DNA of 14,140 nt, taken from positions 1-14,140 of the forward strand of contig JBEKLJ010000081.1 in assembly GCA_050010255.1 (NCBI GenBank), read 5' to 3'. Below, piece after piece: positions 1 to 8,890 of the stretch. Source of the DNA: JBEKLJ01 sp050010255. Its GTDB lineage: Bacteria; Acidobacteriota; Terriglobia; Bryobacterales; Bryobacteraceae. The stretch's first letter is position 1. Every line of letters starts with the position of its first letter. The position numbers were made by a program, and so were the translations under genes. The notes beneath the pieces were generated by a model. It searched no databases, was not told the origin of the DNA, and saw nothing but the letters and a program-made list of their open reading frames with translations.

Positions 1-91
1 CGCGCGCGGTACTTGCGGCGCATCCGCCTCAGCACTGCCCCAGTCGCCTGCGTTCTGGCCTGCCGCGCGTTCTCACAGACGGATTACGGAC

Positions 92-108
92 GGCCCGAGC
101 GGGCCTTT
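92..108 (+). terminator. Possible short intrinsic terminator upstream of trmFO
   Basis: GGCCCG at 92-97 can pair with CGGGCC at 100-105, leaving a tight loop, and TTT follows at 106-108. The T tract is short. It could end transcription of a gene lying left of the window. I recognise no coding sequence in 1-91: one frame is open from base 1 to a TGA at 127-129, but its translation is arginine-rich and unlike anything I know. Confidence 0.3.
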
Positions 109-142
109 CACCGGGGGCGGGTAGAATGAGAAGCCAGGGGCC

Positions 143-1468
143 TTGAACATCCCCATTCACATCCTCGGTGGCGGGCTGGCGGGCTCGGAGGCCGCCTGGC
201 AGGCGGCGCGCGGCGGCTGCCGCGTCATCTTGCACGAAATGCGGCCCGGGCGCTCCACGGCGGCGCACAAGACGGATCGCCTGGCCGAGCTGGTCTGCTC
301 GAATTCGCTCAAGAGCGAGCAGGAAAGCTCCGCGCCCTGGCTGCTCAAGCAGGAGTTGCGCCGCCTCGGGTCGCTTCTCCTGGGCGTGGCCGGGGAGGCC
401 CGCGTCCCCGGCGGCCAGGCGCTCACGGTGGACCGCGAGATCTTCGCCACCCAGGTCACGGCCGCAATCACGGCGGACCCGAGCATCGAGCTCCGCCGCG
501 AGGAGGTCACGGCGATACCCGAGGGAATCGTGATCGTCGCCAGCGGCCCCCTCACGAGCGACGCGCTCGCCGAGGCGATCGCCGAGCTCACGGGAGCCCA
601 ACGGCTGTACTTCTACGACGCGATCAGCCCCGTCGTCGAGGCCGATTCCATCGACCTCTCGATCGCCTTCCGCGCCTCGCGCCGCGGCAAATCGCTCGAT
701 GGCAGCGCCGACTACCTCAACTGCCCGCTCGACCGGGAGCAGTACGAGCGGTTCGTCGATGCCGTGCTCGCCGCCGCGGCGTTCGCCTCGAAGATCCCGG
801 ACGACGTGCGGTACTTTGAGGCCTGCCTGCCCATCGAGGAGCTGGCTCGCCGCGGGCGCGACACGCTGCGGTTCGGGCCGATGAAGCCGGTGGGGCTGGC
901 GGACCCGCGCACGGGCCGCCGGCCGTACGCCGTGGTGCAGTTGCGGCAGGAGAACCTGCGCCAGTCCAGCTACAACCTGGTGGGGTTCCAGAACCACATG
1001 CCGTACGCCGAGCAGGCGCGCGTGCTGCGGATGATCCCGGCTCTGGATCGCGCCGAGTTCCTCCGCTTCGGCCAGGTGCACCGCAATACTTACATCAACG
1101 CGCCCGCGCTGCTGGAGGCGACGCTCCAATTGCGGAACCAGCATCGCGTCTTCTTTGCCGGGCAGATTTCGGGAGTCGAGGGCTACCTGGAGTCGATCGG
1201 CACGGGGCTGGTGGCCGGCCGGAACGCCGCCGCGCTCGCCTCCGGGCAGACGCCGCGCCCGCTGCCGCACGCGACCGCGCTCGGCTCGCTCGGCCGGTAC
1301 ATCTCCGGCGCCGATCCCCGGGATTACCAGCCGGCCAATATCACCTTCGATCTGCTGCCCGCGCTGGAGGAGGAGACCGAGCGCCGCCTGCGGCACGACC
1401 GGCGCGCCCGCCACGCTGAAATCTGCCGCCGCGCCCTGGCCGCACTGGAGGCGTACCTGGCCGGTTAA
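143..1468 (+). CDS. trmFO: TrmFO, folate-dependent tRNA (uracil-54-C5) methyltransferase
   Basis: TrmFO is a cytoplasmic flavoprotein that makes ribothymidine at position 54 of the tRNA T-loop, taking the carbon from 5,10-methylenetetrahydrofolate and reducing with FAD. The protein is 441 aa, the usual family length. The N-terminus has the FAD dinucleotide-binding turn GGGLAGSEA (residues 9-17). LVCSNSLKSE places Cys52, and YFEACLP places Cys228; both correspond to the two functional cysteines known in this family. The C-terminal flavin-binding stretch FAGQISGVEGYLES is also intact. The TTG start at 143 is chosen because it begins directly before the FAD strand and has AGGGG at 136-140, two bases upstream; that spacing is tight. 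comEC follows on the same strand 217 bp later, but a large inverted repeat lies between, so co-transcription is uncertain. Function is known from the family; the start codon is inferred. Confidence 0.96.
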   Translation: MNIPIHILGGGLAGSEAAWQAARGGCRVILHEMRPGRSTAAHKTDRLAELVCSNSLKSEQESSAPWLLKQELRRLGSLLLGVAGEARVPGGQALTVDREIFATQVTAAITADPSIELRREEVTAIPEGIVIVASGPLTSDALAEAIAELTGAQRLYFYDAISPVVEADSIDLSIAFRASRRGKSLDGSADYLNCPLDREQYERFVDAVLAAAAFASKIPDDVRYFEACLPIEELARRGRDTLRFGPMKPVGLADPRTGRRPYAVVQLRQENLRQSSYNLVGFQNHMPYAEQARVLRMIPALDRAEFLRFGQVHRNTYINAPALLEATLQLRNQHRVFFAGQISGVEGYLESIGTGLVAGRNAAALASGQTPRPLPHATALGSLGRYISGADPRDYQPANITFDLLPALEEETERRLRHDRRARHAEICRRALAALEAYLAG

Positions 1469-1500
1469 CCGGCACGGCTGGGCCTCCCACGCCGCAGGAG

Positions 1501-1524
1501 CGCTGCGTCGTTTGCGACGCCGCG
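1501..1524. other. Small hairpin after trmFO
   Basis: GCGTCG (1505-1510) and CGACGC (1515-1520) form a perfect 6-bp stem with a 4-base loop. One mismatch further out, CGC (1501-1503) pairs with GCG (1522-1524). No T tract follows, so it is not a clear intrinsic terminator. It may be part of the same intergenic repeat cluster as the long inverted repeat beginning at 1534. Confidence 0.4.
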
Positions 1525-1533
1525 GGGCGCACC

Positions 1534-1611
1534 GGAAAACGGGGCCAGGCTCCGCTGTCCCAAGCGGCGGTGTTTGCCGCGCGTGGACAGCGCTGCCTGT
1601 GCCCGTTTTCC
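1534..1611. repeat. Long imperfect inverted repeat (27-bp arms) between trmFO and comEC
   Basis: The left arm 1534-1560 starts GGAAAACGGG and ends CGCTGTCC. The right arm 1585-1611 starts GGACAGCG and ends CCCGTTTTCC. By direct comparison the arms are complementary at 23 of 27 positions, with mismatches in two adjacent pairs. The 24-base middle contains its own small stem (GCGGC at 1564-1568 with GCCGC at 1576-1580). Transcribed, the 78 bases could fold into one long hairpin. Nothing in it looks coding. It resembles REP/BIME-type mobile intergenic palindromes; I cannot show from one copy that it is dispersed. Confidence 0.65.
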
Positions 1612-1685
1612 CACGTGGCCGGCGTCCCCCCCGCGCCGCCAGTGCGAACATTCCCGCGCCGCGCCCACTCCTTATCGGAAGCACT

Positions 1686-4202
1686 GTGCGCCATCCGTTG
1701 CTCGCCCCATCCGTCGTCTTGTGCGCCGGCGTCGTCGCCGCCCGGTACGTGCCGTTCAGCCGGGGCGGGCTGCTGGTTGCGACCGCCCTCGTGGCCGCAC
1801 TGGCCGCGCTGGCGTGGAGGAAAGCGAGCCGGCCCACGGCGCTGGCGGCCGGACTCACGGCGGTCTTCTTCCTGGGCGCGCTTACCGCGGTGCTCCACCG
1901 CCTGCCGCCGCGGCCGGAGCTGGATGCCACCTCGCGCGAGGTCGTGATCCTGAGCGGCTGCGTGGTTGAGCCGCCGGCCTTTTCCGAGGGCCGCGAGCAA
2001 TTCACGCTGGAGCTCGCTCCCGGCGCCCGCGCGCGGGTGAGCTTCTACGAACGGCCTGGCGTCGCGCTCCCCGATCTTCGTTACGGCCAGCGCCTGGAGC
2101 TGGACGCCCGCGTCCGCCGCACCCACAACTTCGGCAACCCCGGCTCATTCGATTACGCCGGCTACCTGGCCCGCCAGGGCATCTATTGGACGGCCTCGGG
2201 GCGGGCCGGGAGCGTTCGCCTCCTGCCGGGCAGGTGCGGCTCGCTCCTGGCGGGCGCCGTCTACACCCTGCGCGGCGCCGCGCTCGAGCGCCTCCAGCGG
2301 CTCTACAGCGGCGACTCGTACCAGACCGCGATGATGCAGGCGATCCTCATCGGAGAATCCGCGGGCCTCCAGAGAGTCTGGACGCAGGACTTCCGCCGCA
2401 CCGGCACCTACCACACCCTGGTCATCTCCGGGCTGCACGTCGTGGTGCTGGCCGCGTTCCTGCTGTTCCTCATGCGAATCGTCTTTGTTCCGGCGCCCGT
2501 GGCGATGTTCCTCACCACCCTGGCTAGCTGGCTCTACGCGCTGGTTGCGGGCTGGCAGCCTCCGGTGGTGCGGGCGGCGGCGGGCTTCACTCTCTACGCC
2601 GTCGCGCGCTGGTTCTACCGCCGCCCGCGCGCGCTCAACCTGCTGGCGGCCGTCGTTATCGCTTTCCTGCTGCTGGCCCCCGAGCAGCTCTTCGACGCCA
2701 GCTTCCAGCTCTCTTTCCTGTCGGTCGCCGCCATCGGCACGCTGGTCCGTCCGCTCCTCGAGCGCACCACCGCGCCGCTGGCGCGCGGGCTGGCCGGCCT
2801 GGCGGACTGCGACCGGGATCTGCACTTCGAGCCCCGCGTGGCGCACTTCCGCGTGGAGCTGCGGCTGCTGGCCGAAACTCTGGCCCTCTGGGCCCGCCTT
2901 CCCGCGCGGGCTTGGCTGCCCGCAATGTCGCTGGTGCTGCGCGCCGTGTTTTGGGTTTGCGAGATGTTCGTCATCTCGGCGGCGATCCAGTTCGGCCTGG
3001 CGCTGCCGATGGCGGTGTACTTCCACCGGCTCTCGATCACCGGCCTCACGGCCAACCTGCTGATCGTGCCGCTGATGTCGGCCGTGGTGCCCGTCGGTTT
3101 CGTGGCCATCTTCACCAACTGGAAGCTGCCGGCGGCGCTGGCGGCCTGGCTTCTGACCGCCTCCGAGAAGGTCGCGCAGTGGCACCTCCGCTGGGAGCCG
3201 GACTGGCGCATCCCCGTCCCGCCGCTGTGGCTTGCGGTGTGCCTCGTCGCCTCGATCGTGGCCGTCACGCTCACCACCCGCAGGCTCCGCCTGGGCGCCC
3301 TGGCGGTTTCCCTCGCTGCCCTGGCCGTGCTGGTCTGGCACCCATTTGCGCCGCGGGTCGAGCCGGGCGCGCTCGAGCTGACCGCTATCGACGTTGGTCA
3401 GGGCGAGTCCCTGTTCATCGCGTTTCCCGGTGGCAAGCTGATGCTCCTCGATGGCGGAGGCATCGCCATCTACGGCGGGCGCCGCCGCCCCCAGCTCGAC
3501 ATCGGCGAGGACGTCGTCTCGCCCTACCTGTGGACGCGCTCGATCCGCCGCCTGGACGCCGTCGCCATCTCGCACCCCCACGAGGACCACATCGGCGGCA
3601 TCGCCGCCGTCATCGACAACTTCCGCCCACGCGAACTGTGGGTCGGGTCCGTGGCCGACCTGCCGGACTGGCGGCACGTGCAACAGCGGGCCGCGGCGCG
3701 CGGCGTGCGCATCGTTCACCTGGCGGCGGGCCGCCGCTTCGACTACGGTGGCGTTCGCGTCGAGGTGCTGGCGCCGCCGCTGGACCACCTACCTTCGGCG
3801 AGTGCGCCGAACAACGATTCGCTCGTCCTGCGGCTGACCTACGGCCGCCACTCCTTCCTGCTCACTGGCGACATCGAACGGCGGGTCGAGCGGGAGTTGA
3901 TCGGATCGGGGGCGCTGGGGACGGCCGATGTGCTCAAAGTCGCGCACCATGGCAGCCGGACCTCGACCACGGAGCCGTTTCTCGAGCTGGTCCGGCCGGC
4001 GTTCGCGGTGATCTCCTCCGGGTACGAGAACTCATTCAACAACCCGCACCCCGACGTAGTGAAGCGGCTGGAGCAGCATCACGCCCTGGTGCTCCGCACG
4101 GACCTCTGCGGGCTGGTCACGATCCGCACCGACGGGCGGCGGTTCCGTTCCGAGACAATGTGCCAGGGGGGCGGGAGCCCCGGCCTCTACGACCCCTTCT
4201 GA
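1686..4202 (+). CDS. comEC: ComEC/Rec2 family DNA-uptake channel with C-terminal metallo-beta-lactamase domain
   Basis: ComEC is the inner-membrane channel that passes single-stranded DNA into the cytoplasm during natural transformation. The protein is 838 aa from the chosen GTG, typical for the family. It has an N-terminal hydrophobic and soluble region (about 1-190, DUF4131-like), then the multi-helix Competence domain with GES (223-225) and ISGLHVVVLA (SGLH at 248-251). The C-terminal metallo-beta-lactamase domain begins at DVGQGES (569-575) and carries SHPHEDH (metal ligands H630, H632, D634, H635), LTGD (D729) and AHHGS (H754, H755). All catalytic motifs are present, so it appears functional. 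The GTG at 1686 follows GGAAG (1677-1681) by four bases and starts just before the first hydrophobic helix. The frame stays open far upstream, but only as a shadow of trmFO. No other competence genes lie nearby, which is common for comEC. Confidence 0.93.
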   Translation: MRHPLLAPSVVLCAGVVAARYVPFSRGGLLVATALVAALAALAWRKASRPTALAAGLTAVFFLGALTAVLHRLPPRPELDATSREVVILSGCVVEPPAFSEGREQFTLELAPGARARVSFYERPGVALPDLRYGQRLELDARVRRTHNFGNPGSFDYAGYLARQGIYWTASGRAGSVRLLPGRCGSLLAGAVYTLRGAALERLQRLYSGDSYQTAMMQAILIGESAGLQRVWTQDFRRTGTYHTLVISGLHVVVLAAFLLFLMRIVFVPAPVAMFLTTLASWLYALVAGWQPPVVRAAAGFTLYAVARWFYRRPRALNLLAAVVIAFLLLAPEQLFDASFQLSFLSVAAIGTLVRPLLERTTAPLARGLAGLADCDRDLHFEPRVAHFRVELRLLAETLALWARLPARAWLPAMSLVLRAVFWVCEMFVISAAIQFGLALPMAVYFHRLSITGLTANLLIVPLMSAVVPVGFVAIFTNWKLPAALAAWLLTASEKVAQWHLRWEPDWRIPVPPLWLAVCLVASIVAVTLTTRRLRLGALAVSLAALAVLVWHPFAPRVEPGALELTAIDVGQGESLFIAFPGGKLMLLDGGGIAIYGGRRRPQLDIGEDVVSPYLWTRSIRRLDAVAISHPHEDHIGGIAAVIDNFRPRELWVGSVADLPDWRHVQQRAAARGVRIVHLAAGRRFDYGGVRVEVLAPPLDHLPSASAPNNDSLVLRLTYGRHSFLLTGDIERRVERELIGSGALGTADVLKVAHHGSRTSTTEPFLELVRPAFAVISSGYENSFNNPHPDVVKRLEQHHALVLRTDLCGLVTIRTDGRRFRSETMCQGGGSPGLYDPF

Positions 4203-4242
4203 GGCGATAGCGCTCAGGCCCGCTGTCTGCCGTAGGCGGGAA

Positions 4243-5298
4243 TCAAGAGTGCGCCGCCCCCGCCGCTCCCGCCCCCGCGCCGGCCTGGAGTTGGAGGCAG
4301 TGCAAGAGCCGGTCTTCAAAGCTGTAGTCGATCTGCCGGCGCGGATGGTGCCGCAGGTACCAGCGATAGGTTTCCTTGAGGCCCGTCAGGAAGTCCGCCG
4401 GCTTGAACCCCAGCACGCGCTGCGCCTTGGTGACAATCTGCGTGATGGGCGGCAGGTCGAAGTACATGCCGAAATAGAGGTTCGTCCCATTCGAGTGCCC
4501 GCCCATCTGGTGAATGCGCTCGCGCGGCAGGCGGACAATCGCCGGCTTCTTGCCGGCCGCGTCGGCCAGCGCCTGGACCGCCTCGGCCTGGGTGATCGCG
4601 CGCGGGTTGGCAATGTTGAAGGCGTGTCCCACCGCGTTGGGCTCCTCGACCGCCTTCAGCAGCGCGTCCGTCAGGTCCTTGATGTAGATGAACTGCATCA
4701 TCCGGCGGCCGTCGCCGGGCAGGATGATGGGTCGGCTGTCCCGCATGCGGTCCCAGAAGAACGCTTCGCGGTAAAAGGGATTCCTGGGGCCGTAAATGAA
4801 GGGCGGGCGGATGGTGACCACCGGCAGCCCGATGCGCTGGTGCAGGCGGAACAGGGCCCGCTCGGTCATGGCCTTGTTGCGGGTGTAAGCATCGGGGTGA
4901 TCGTCGGGGGCCAGCGCGTCGCCCTCGTGGTGGTTCAGCCCGTCGCCGTAAGCCGCCACGCTGGACATGAAGACGTAGCGCTCCAGGTTGCCGCTGCAGG
5001 CGCGGGCGGCCGCCTCAACCTGCGCGGCGGTCGTGCCGCGCTCCCAGTCGTAGACGTTGTCGAAGACGATGTCGTAGCGGCCGTCGCTCAGGATGCGGCG
5101 CATCGCTCCGACGTCGTTGCGGTCGGCCTGGATGCTCTGGACGCGCTTGCCGAAATCGTGCTCCGGCTTGCGATGTACGATCGAGACGGCATGGCCGGCC
5201 TTGACCAGCTCGCACACCACGGCCCGGCCGATAAACAGCGTGCCGCCTATGACGAGTGCTTTCCGTGGGGCCGCGGCGCCCCGCTCTCCGTTGTTCAT
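4243..5298 (-). CDS. NAD-dependent epimerase/dehydratase (extended SDR)
   Basis: This is a 351-aa Rossmann-fold protein of the extended short-chain dehydrogenase/reductase superfamily, which typically acts on nucleotide sugars or related carbonyl substrates in the cytoplasm. The nucleotide-binding turn is GGTLFIG (18-24). FMSSVAAYG supplies the catalytic Ser (S112 or S113), and AYTRNK supplies the YxxxK pair Y138/K142. GRRMMQFIYIKDLTDALLKA and the FNIANP stretch are typical of the C-terminal substrate-binding part. The last 15 or so residues are Ala/Gly-rich. The ATG start lies 9 bp after the stop of the inositol-phosphate-synthase-like gene, so the two are probably co-transcribed; no strong Shine-Dalgarno sequence is visible, suggesting coupling. 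The pairing hints at inositol or sugar metabolism, but the substrate cannot be read from sequence. It ends convergently with comEC, 40 bp apart. Confidence 0.85.
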   Translation of the reverse strand: MNNGERGAAAPRKALVIGGTLFIGRAVVCELVKAGHAVSIVHRKPEHDFGKRVQSIQADRNDVGAMRRILSDGRYDIVFDNVYDWERGTTAAQVEAAARACSGNLERYVFMSSVAAYGDGLNHHEGDALAPDDHPDAYTRNKAMTERALFRLHQRIGLPVVTIRPPFIYGPRNPFYREAFFWDRMRDSRPIILPGDGRRMMQFIYIKDLTDALLKAVEEPNAVGHAFNIANPRAITQAEAVQALADAAGKKPAIVRLPRERIHQMGGHSNGTNLYFGMYFDLPPITQIVTKAQRVLGFKPADFLTGLKETYRWYLRHHPRRQIDYSFEDRLLHCLQLQAGAGAGAAGAAHS

Positions 5299-5307
5299 GC
5301 GCGACTG

Positions 5308-6627
<1,320 letters not shown>

Positions 6628-6634
6628 CTCTGGT

Positions 6635-6641
6635 TCTCCTT
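6635..6641 (-). promoter_or_regulatory. Strong ribosome-binding site that sets the ino1-like start
   Basis: On the minus strand this reads AAGGAGA, near-perfect complementarity to the 16S 3' end, with seven bases to the TTG at 6627. It decides against the longer open frame beginning at 6657, which would place the site inside the coding sequence. Confidence 0.75.
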
Positions 6642-6846
6642 GTGTAGAAGCGCACAATGCAGTCTCTTCAACGCGCTAACCGCGCGCGGCATGCTGCACT
6701 TGCGGTCGGTGCGCGACGCGGCGCCTCGGGGCGCCCGGAGCGCTCGAATGCCTATGTTATCACCGAACTCAGAGTGGGCGACACCCGAAAACAACCCTGC
6801 CGTTCAGGACCGTAGTCCGTCCGTAAGCCGGCGCGGCCTCCACTTT

Positions 6847-6985
6847 GTGGCGCGAACTTTGCCGTCGTTTGGCATCCGCGATCGGACAGTTTGCCGCGTC
6901 GGCTTTGCCGTCGTTTGGCATCCGTGGCCGGACAGCCGACGTCTGGCACAACTCTTCCCCGGGCGTGTCCCCGCACTCGCCCTGC
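6847..6985 (-). repeat. Composite intergenic repeat, copy A (expanded form)
   Basis: Read on the minus strand, 6985-6934 closely matches 10961-11010 on the plus strand. The best-aligned core is 48 versus 47 bp, with three substitutions and one indel, and includes GTTGTGCCAGACGTCGGCT. After that core, copy B continues AAAGCCGACGC and later TCGCGCCAC. Copy A has both pieces too (minus strand 6906-6896 and 6855-6847), but separated by extra sequence made of two near-identical 33-bp units. The element abuts the glycosyltransferase stop codon. The rest of the 358-bp gap (6628-6846) holds the ino1-like leader; I see nothing else convincing there and no strong promoter. Confidence 0.75.
6857..6935. 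repeat. Two 33-bp direct repeats, 46-bp period
   Basis: 6857-6889 and 6903-6935 agree at 30 of 33 positions. The first 22 bases are identical and begin CTTTGCCGTCGTTTGGCATC; both copies end CGGACAG. Each contains a small stem (TCCG with CGGA, four-base loop). The 13 bases between them are not repeated. They form the material that enlarges copy A of the composite repeat. Confidence 0.8.
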
Positions 6986-8080
6986 TCAGGCGCAACAGGA
7001 AGAGAGCACTTCCAGGTAGCGCTCCGCGGCGCGATCCAGCGAATGCTGGGCGGCGATGTGGGCGGAGGCGCGCTGGCCGATCTCGCGGGCGTGTTCCGGG
7101 TGCGCGGCGAGCCACCCCATGTATGCCTCCAGCATGGGTTCCTCGGCGACTCCGCTGTCGATGCGGATGCAGGCGTCGCCGGGCAGCCTACAGATCTCCT
7201 CTCCGGCGGTGAGCACGACCGGTTTGCCGATGCCCATCAGCCGGATGGTCACTCCGGAGGTCTCGCCCGCCGAGGGGTAACGAAGGTTGAGGCAGGCGTC
7301 CACCGCCATGGCCGCCAGCCAGAACTCCGGCTCGCTAAGGAAGCCGGCGCGAACGACTCCGGGGGCGGTCAGCTCCGGCCCGAGAGCGCGCTCGAGATCC
7401 GGCGAAGCGAAATCTCCCGCAACCAGGAGCGCGGCGCCGCCTTCGCCGAGCGAGCGGAACGCCCGCAACACCGTATGCAGCCGTTTGGACTCGCGCAGGT
7501 GGCCGAAGACGCCGAACAGGAACGTGCCCACGCCAATGCCGTGCGCGCTGCGCCAGTGCGCGACCTCTTGAGGGGAGGGAAGCGCGGGCGCGCGGAACAG
7601 GTGCGGGATTTCGACGACGTGCGCCCGCGGCGCATGCTCCTGCACGATGCGCGCCGCGGCGGGGTTGTGGACCACGACGGCGCGCGAGACCTCGGCGATC
7701 CGCCGCACCAGCGCGCGCTCGAAGTAGCGCGCGTCCTGCGCCGACAGCGCCCGCTCCTCCCAGAGCCCGGCGGCCAGGCCGCGGCTCGACTCGCCGTAGT
7801 TGTAGACGAATTCCCGCAAGTAGGCCTCGCGGTCGAGCCAGCCGAGGAAGAAGTGGTGGAGCACGGCGTCGTGCAGCACGGCCACGCCCGGCCGCTCCAG
7901 CGCGGCCTGGTAGGCAGCCCGGTGCAGTTGGTTGTTGCCCAGGTGATAGAGGCACACGTCGGCGTCTGTAGACTGGACTCGCACCTGGCAGCGCGCTTGG
8001 AGCGCCTCCAGCAGCGCCTGCGCGTAGTCGGCCACGCCGGTGGCGGCCGGGGGCAGGGGAGAGAAGAAACCGACCGTCAC
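6986..8080 (-). CDS. Glycosyltransferase family 4 (group 1), GT-B fold
   Basis: This is a 364-aa protein with the two-Rossmann layout of GT4 glycosyltransferases, which move a sugar from a nucleotide donor to a glycan, lipid or protein. The N-terminal half starts TVGFFSPLPPAATGVADYA, a common acceptor-domain opening. The C-terminal half contains FGVFGHLRESKRL (start of the donor domain) and RYPSAGETSGVTIRLMGIG followed by KPVVLT. In this GETSG-type signature the first Glu of the EX7E motif is present, but the second position appears to be Leu. The GTG start at 8080 overlaps the stop of the upstream yggS-like gene as GTGA, and AGGA lies seven bases upstream, so translation is probably coupled. 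The frame is open further upstream only inside yggS. Donor and acceptor are unknown; no other glycan genes are in view. Confidence 0.85.
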   Translation of the reverse strand: MTVGFFSPLPPAATGVADYAQALLEALQARCQVRVQSTDADVCLYHLGNNQLHRAAYQAALERPGVAVLHDAVLHHFFLGWLDREAYLREFVYNYGESSRGLAAGLWEERALSAQDARYFERALVRRIAEVSRAVVVHNPAAARIVQEHAPRAHVVEIPHLFRAPALPSPQEVAHWRSAHGIGVGTFLFGVFGHLRESKRLHTVLRAFRSLGEGGAALLVAGDFASPDLERALGPELTAPGVVRAGFLSEPEFWLAAMAVDACLNLRYPSAGETSGVTIRLMGIGKPVVLTAGEEICRLPGDACIRIDSGVAEEPMLEAYMGWLAAHPEHAREIGQRASAHIAAQHSLDRAAERYLEVLSSCCA

Positions 8081-8748
8081 GCCCGCGTCCTGGGGCCGAA
8101 GAGCGCCGTGCCGACGCGCAGGTGCGTCGCCCCCTCCTCGATAGCCACCTCGAGGTCGCCCGACATGCCCATGGAGAGCCTGACCAGCCCGCAGCGCTCC
8201 GCCAGCTCCCGCAGGCGGCGGAAGTAGGGGCGCGAAGCCTCGGGGTCCTCCGACCAGGGCGGCATGGTCATCAGGCCGGTCAGGCGCAAGTTCGGCAGGC
8301 TGGCGAGGCACTCGATGAGCGCCGGCAGCTCCTCGGGGCCAGCGCCGCTCTTGGCCTGCTCCGGCGAGAGCTTCACCTCGATCATCACCTCGATCACCGG
8401 GGCGCGCCGCTGCGGGGCCTCGCTCAGGCGGCGGGCCAGCTTGGCCGAATCGACGGTTTCAACGACGTCGAACAGCTCGGCCGCGCGCCGGCTCTTGTTG
8501 GACTGTACGTGGCCGATCAGGTGGAAACGGGCGCCGCCGAGCGCCGTGGCCAGCGGCGCCTTGGCTTCGAACTCCTGCACGTAGTTCTCGCCAAAGTCGC
8601 GCACCCCAAGCGCGTGAGCCTTGAGGATGGTGTCCGCGGGGAACATCTTGGTCACCGCGACCAGGGTGATGTCCTCGCGGCGGCGGCCGGCCCTCTGCGC
8701 CGCCCTGGCGATGCGCGCCTCTACCGCCTCAAGTCGCTCGCGCAGCAT
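8077..8748 (-). CDS. yggS: YggS/PLPBP family pyridoxal-phosphate homeostasis protein
   Basis: This cytosolic PLP-binding protein of the alanine-racemase-like TIM-barrel fold buffers pyridoxal 5'-phosphate and affects amino-acid and keto-acid balance; no enzymatic activity is established for the family. The protein is 223 aa, the normal size. The PLP lysine is K34 in LVAVTK. FGENYVQE (52-59), FHLIGHVQSNKSR (75-87), the LTGLMTMPP strand and the phosphate-binding SMGMSGDLEVAI all match the family, and it ends RVGTALFGPR. I chose the ATG at 8748; a TTG one codon upstream is an alternative, and no strong Shine-Dalgarno favours either. In many bacteria yggS sits with pilus or cell-division genes; here its partner is a glycosyltransferase joined by a 4-base overlap. 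Confidence 0.95.
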   Translation of the reverse strand: MLRERLEAVEARIARAAQRAGRRREDITLVAVTKMFPADTILKAHALGVRDFGENYVQEFEAKAPLATALGGARFHLIGHVQSNKSRRAAELFDVVETVDSAKLARRLSEAPQRRAPVIEVMIEVKLSPEQAKSGAGPEELPALIECLASLPNLRLTGLMTMPPWSEDPEASRPYFRRLRELAERCGLVRLSMGMSGDLEVAIEEGATHLRVGTALFGPRTRA

Positions 8749-8890
8749 CAATACCCATGATGACAGAGCGCTAGCGCCTTCACGCGCAGGGATTCAGCCG
8801 CACCCGGGGCAAAGCGAACCCTTTCTTGCAAGGGATGACCGATGCAAAGCGGACGCGCGGTGGCAGCAGCGCCCACTTCCGGGACTCAGC

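Noticed and set aside
122..127. TAGAAT as a -10 box for trmFO
   Set aside because: It lies 15 bases before the TTG start and has no acceptable -35, so the transcript would start almost on top of the RBS.
29..2005. A 658-codon open frame on the minus strand across trmFO and the start of comEC
   Set aside because: It lies antisense to two well-supported genes, and its translation is Arg/Ala/Gly-rich with no recognisable motif. Long antisense frames are expected in DNA this GC-rich.
2912..4210. A second plus-strand frame of 432 codons inside comEC
   Set aside because: It is out of frame with the intact metallo-beta-lactamase motifs and gives Arg/Pro/Ala-rich noise.
4203..4242. Bidirectional terminator between comEC and the epimerase gene (CCCGC 4219-4223 with GCGGG 4236-4240)
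   Set aside because: The stem is five pairs with a 12-base loop and no T tract on either side; too weak to call.
6857..6935. Possible CRISPR array
   Set aside because: There are only two units with a 13-base interval, no spacer-sized unique segments and no cas genes; it is part of a composite intergenic repeat.
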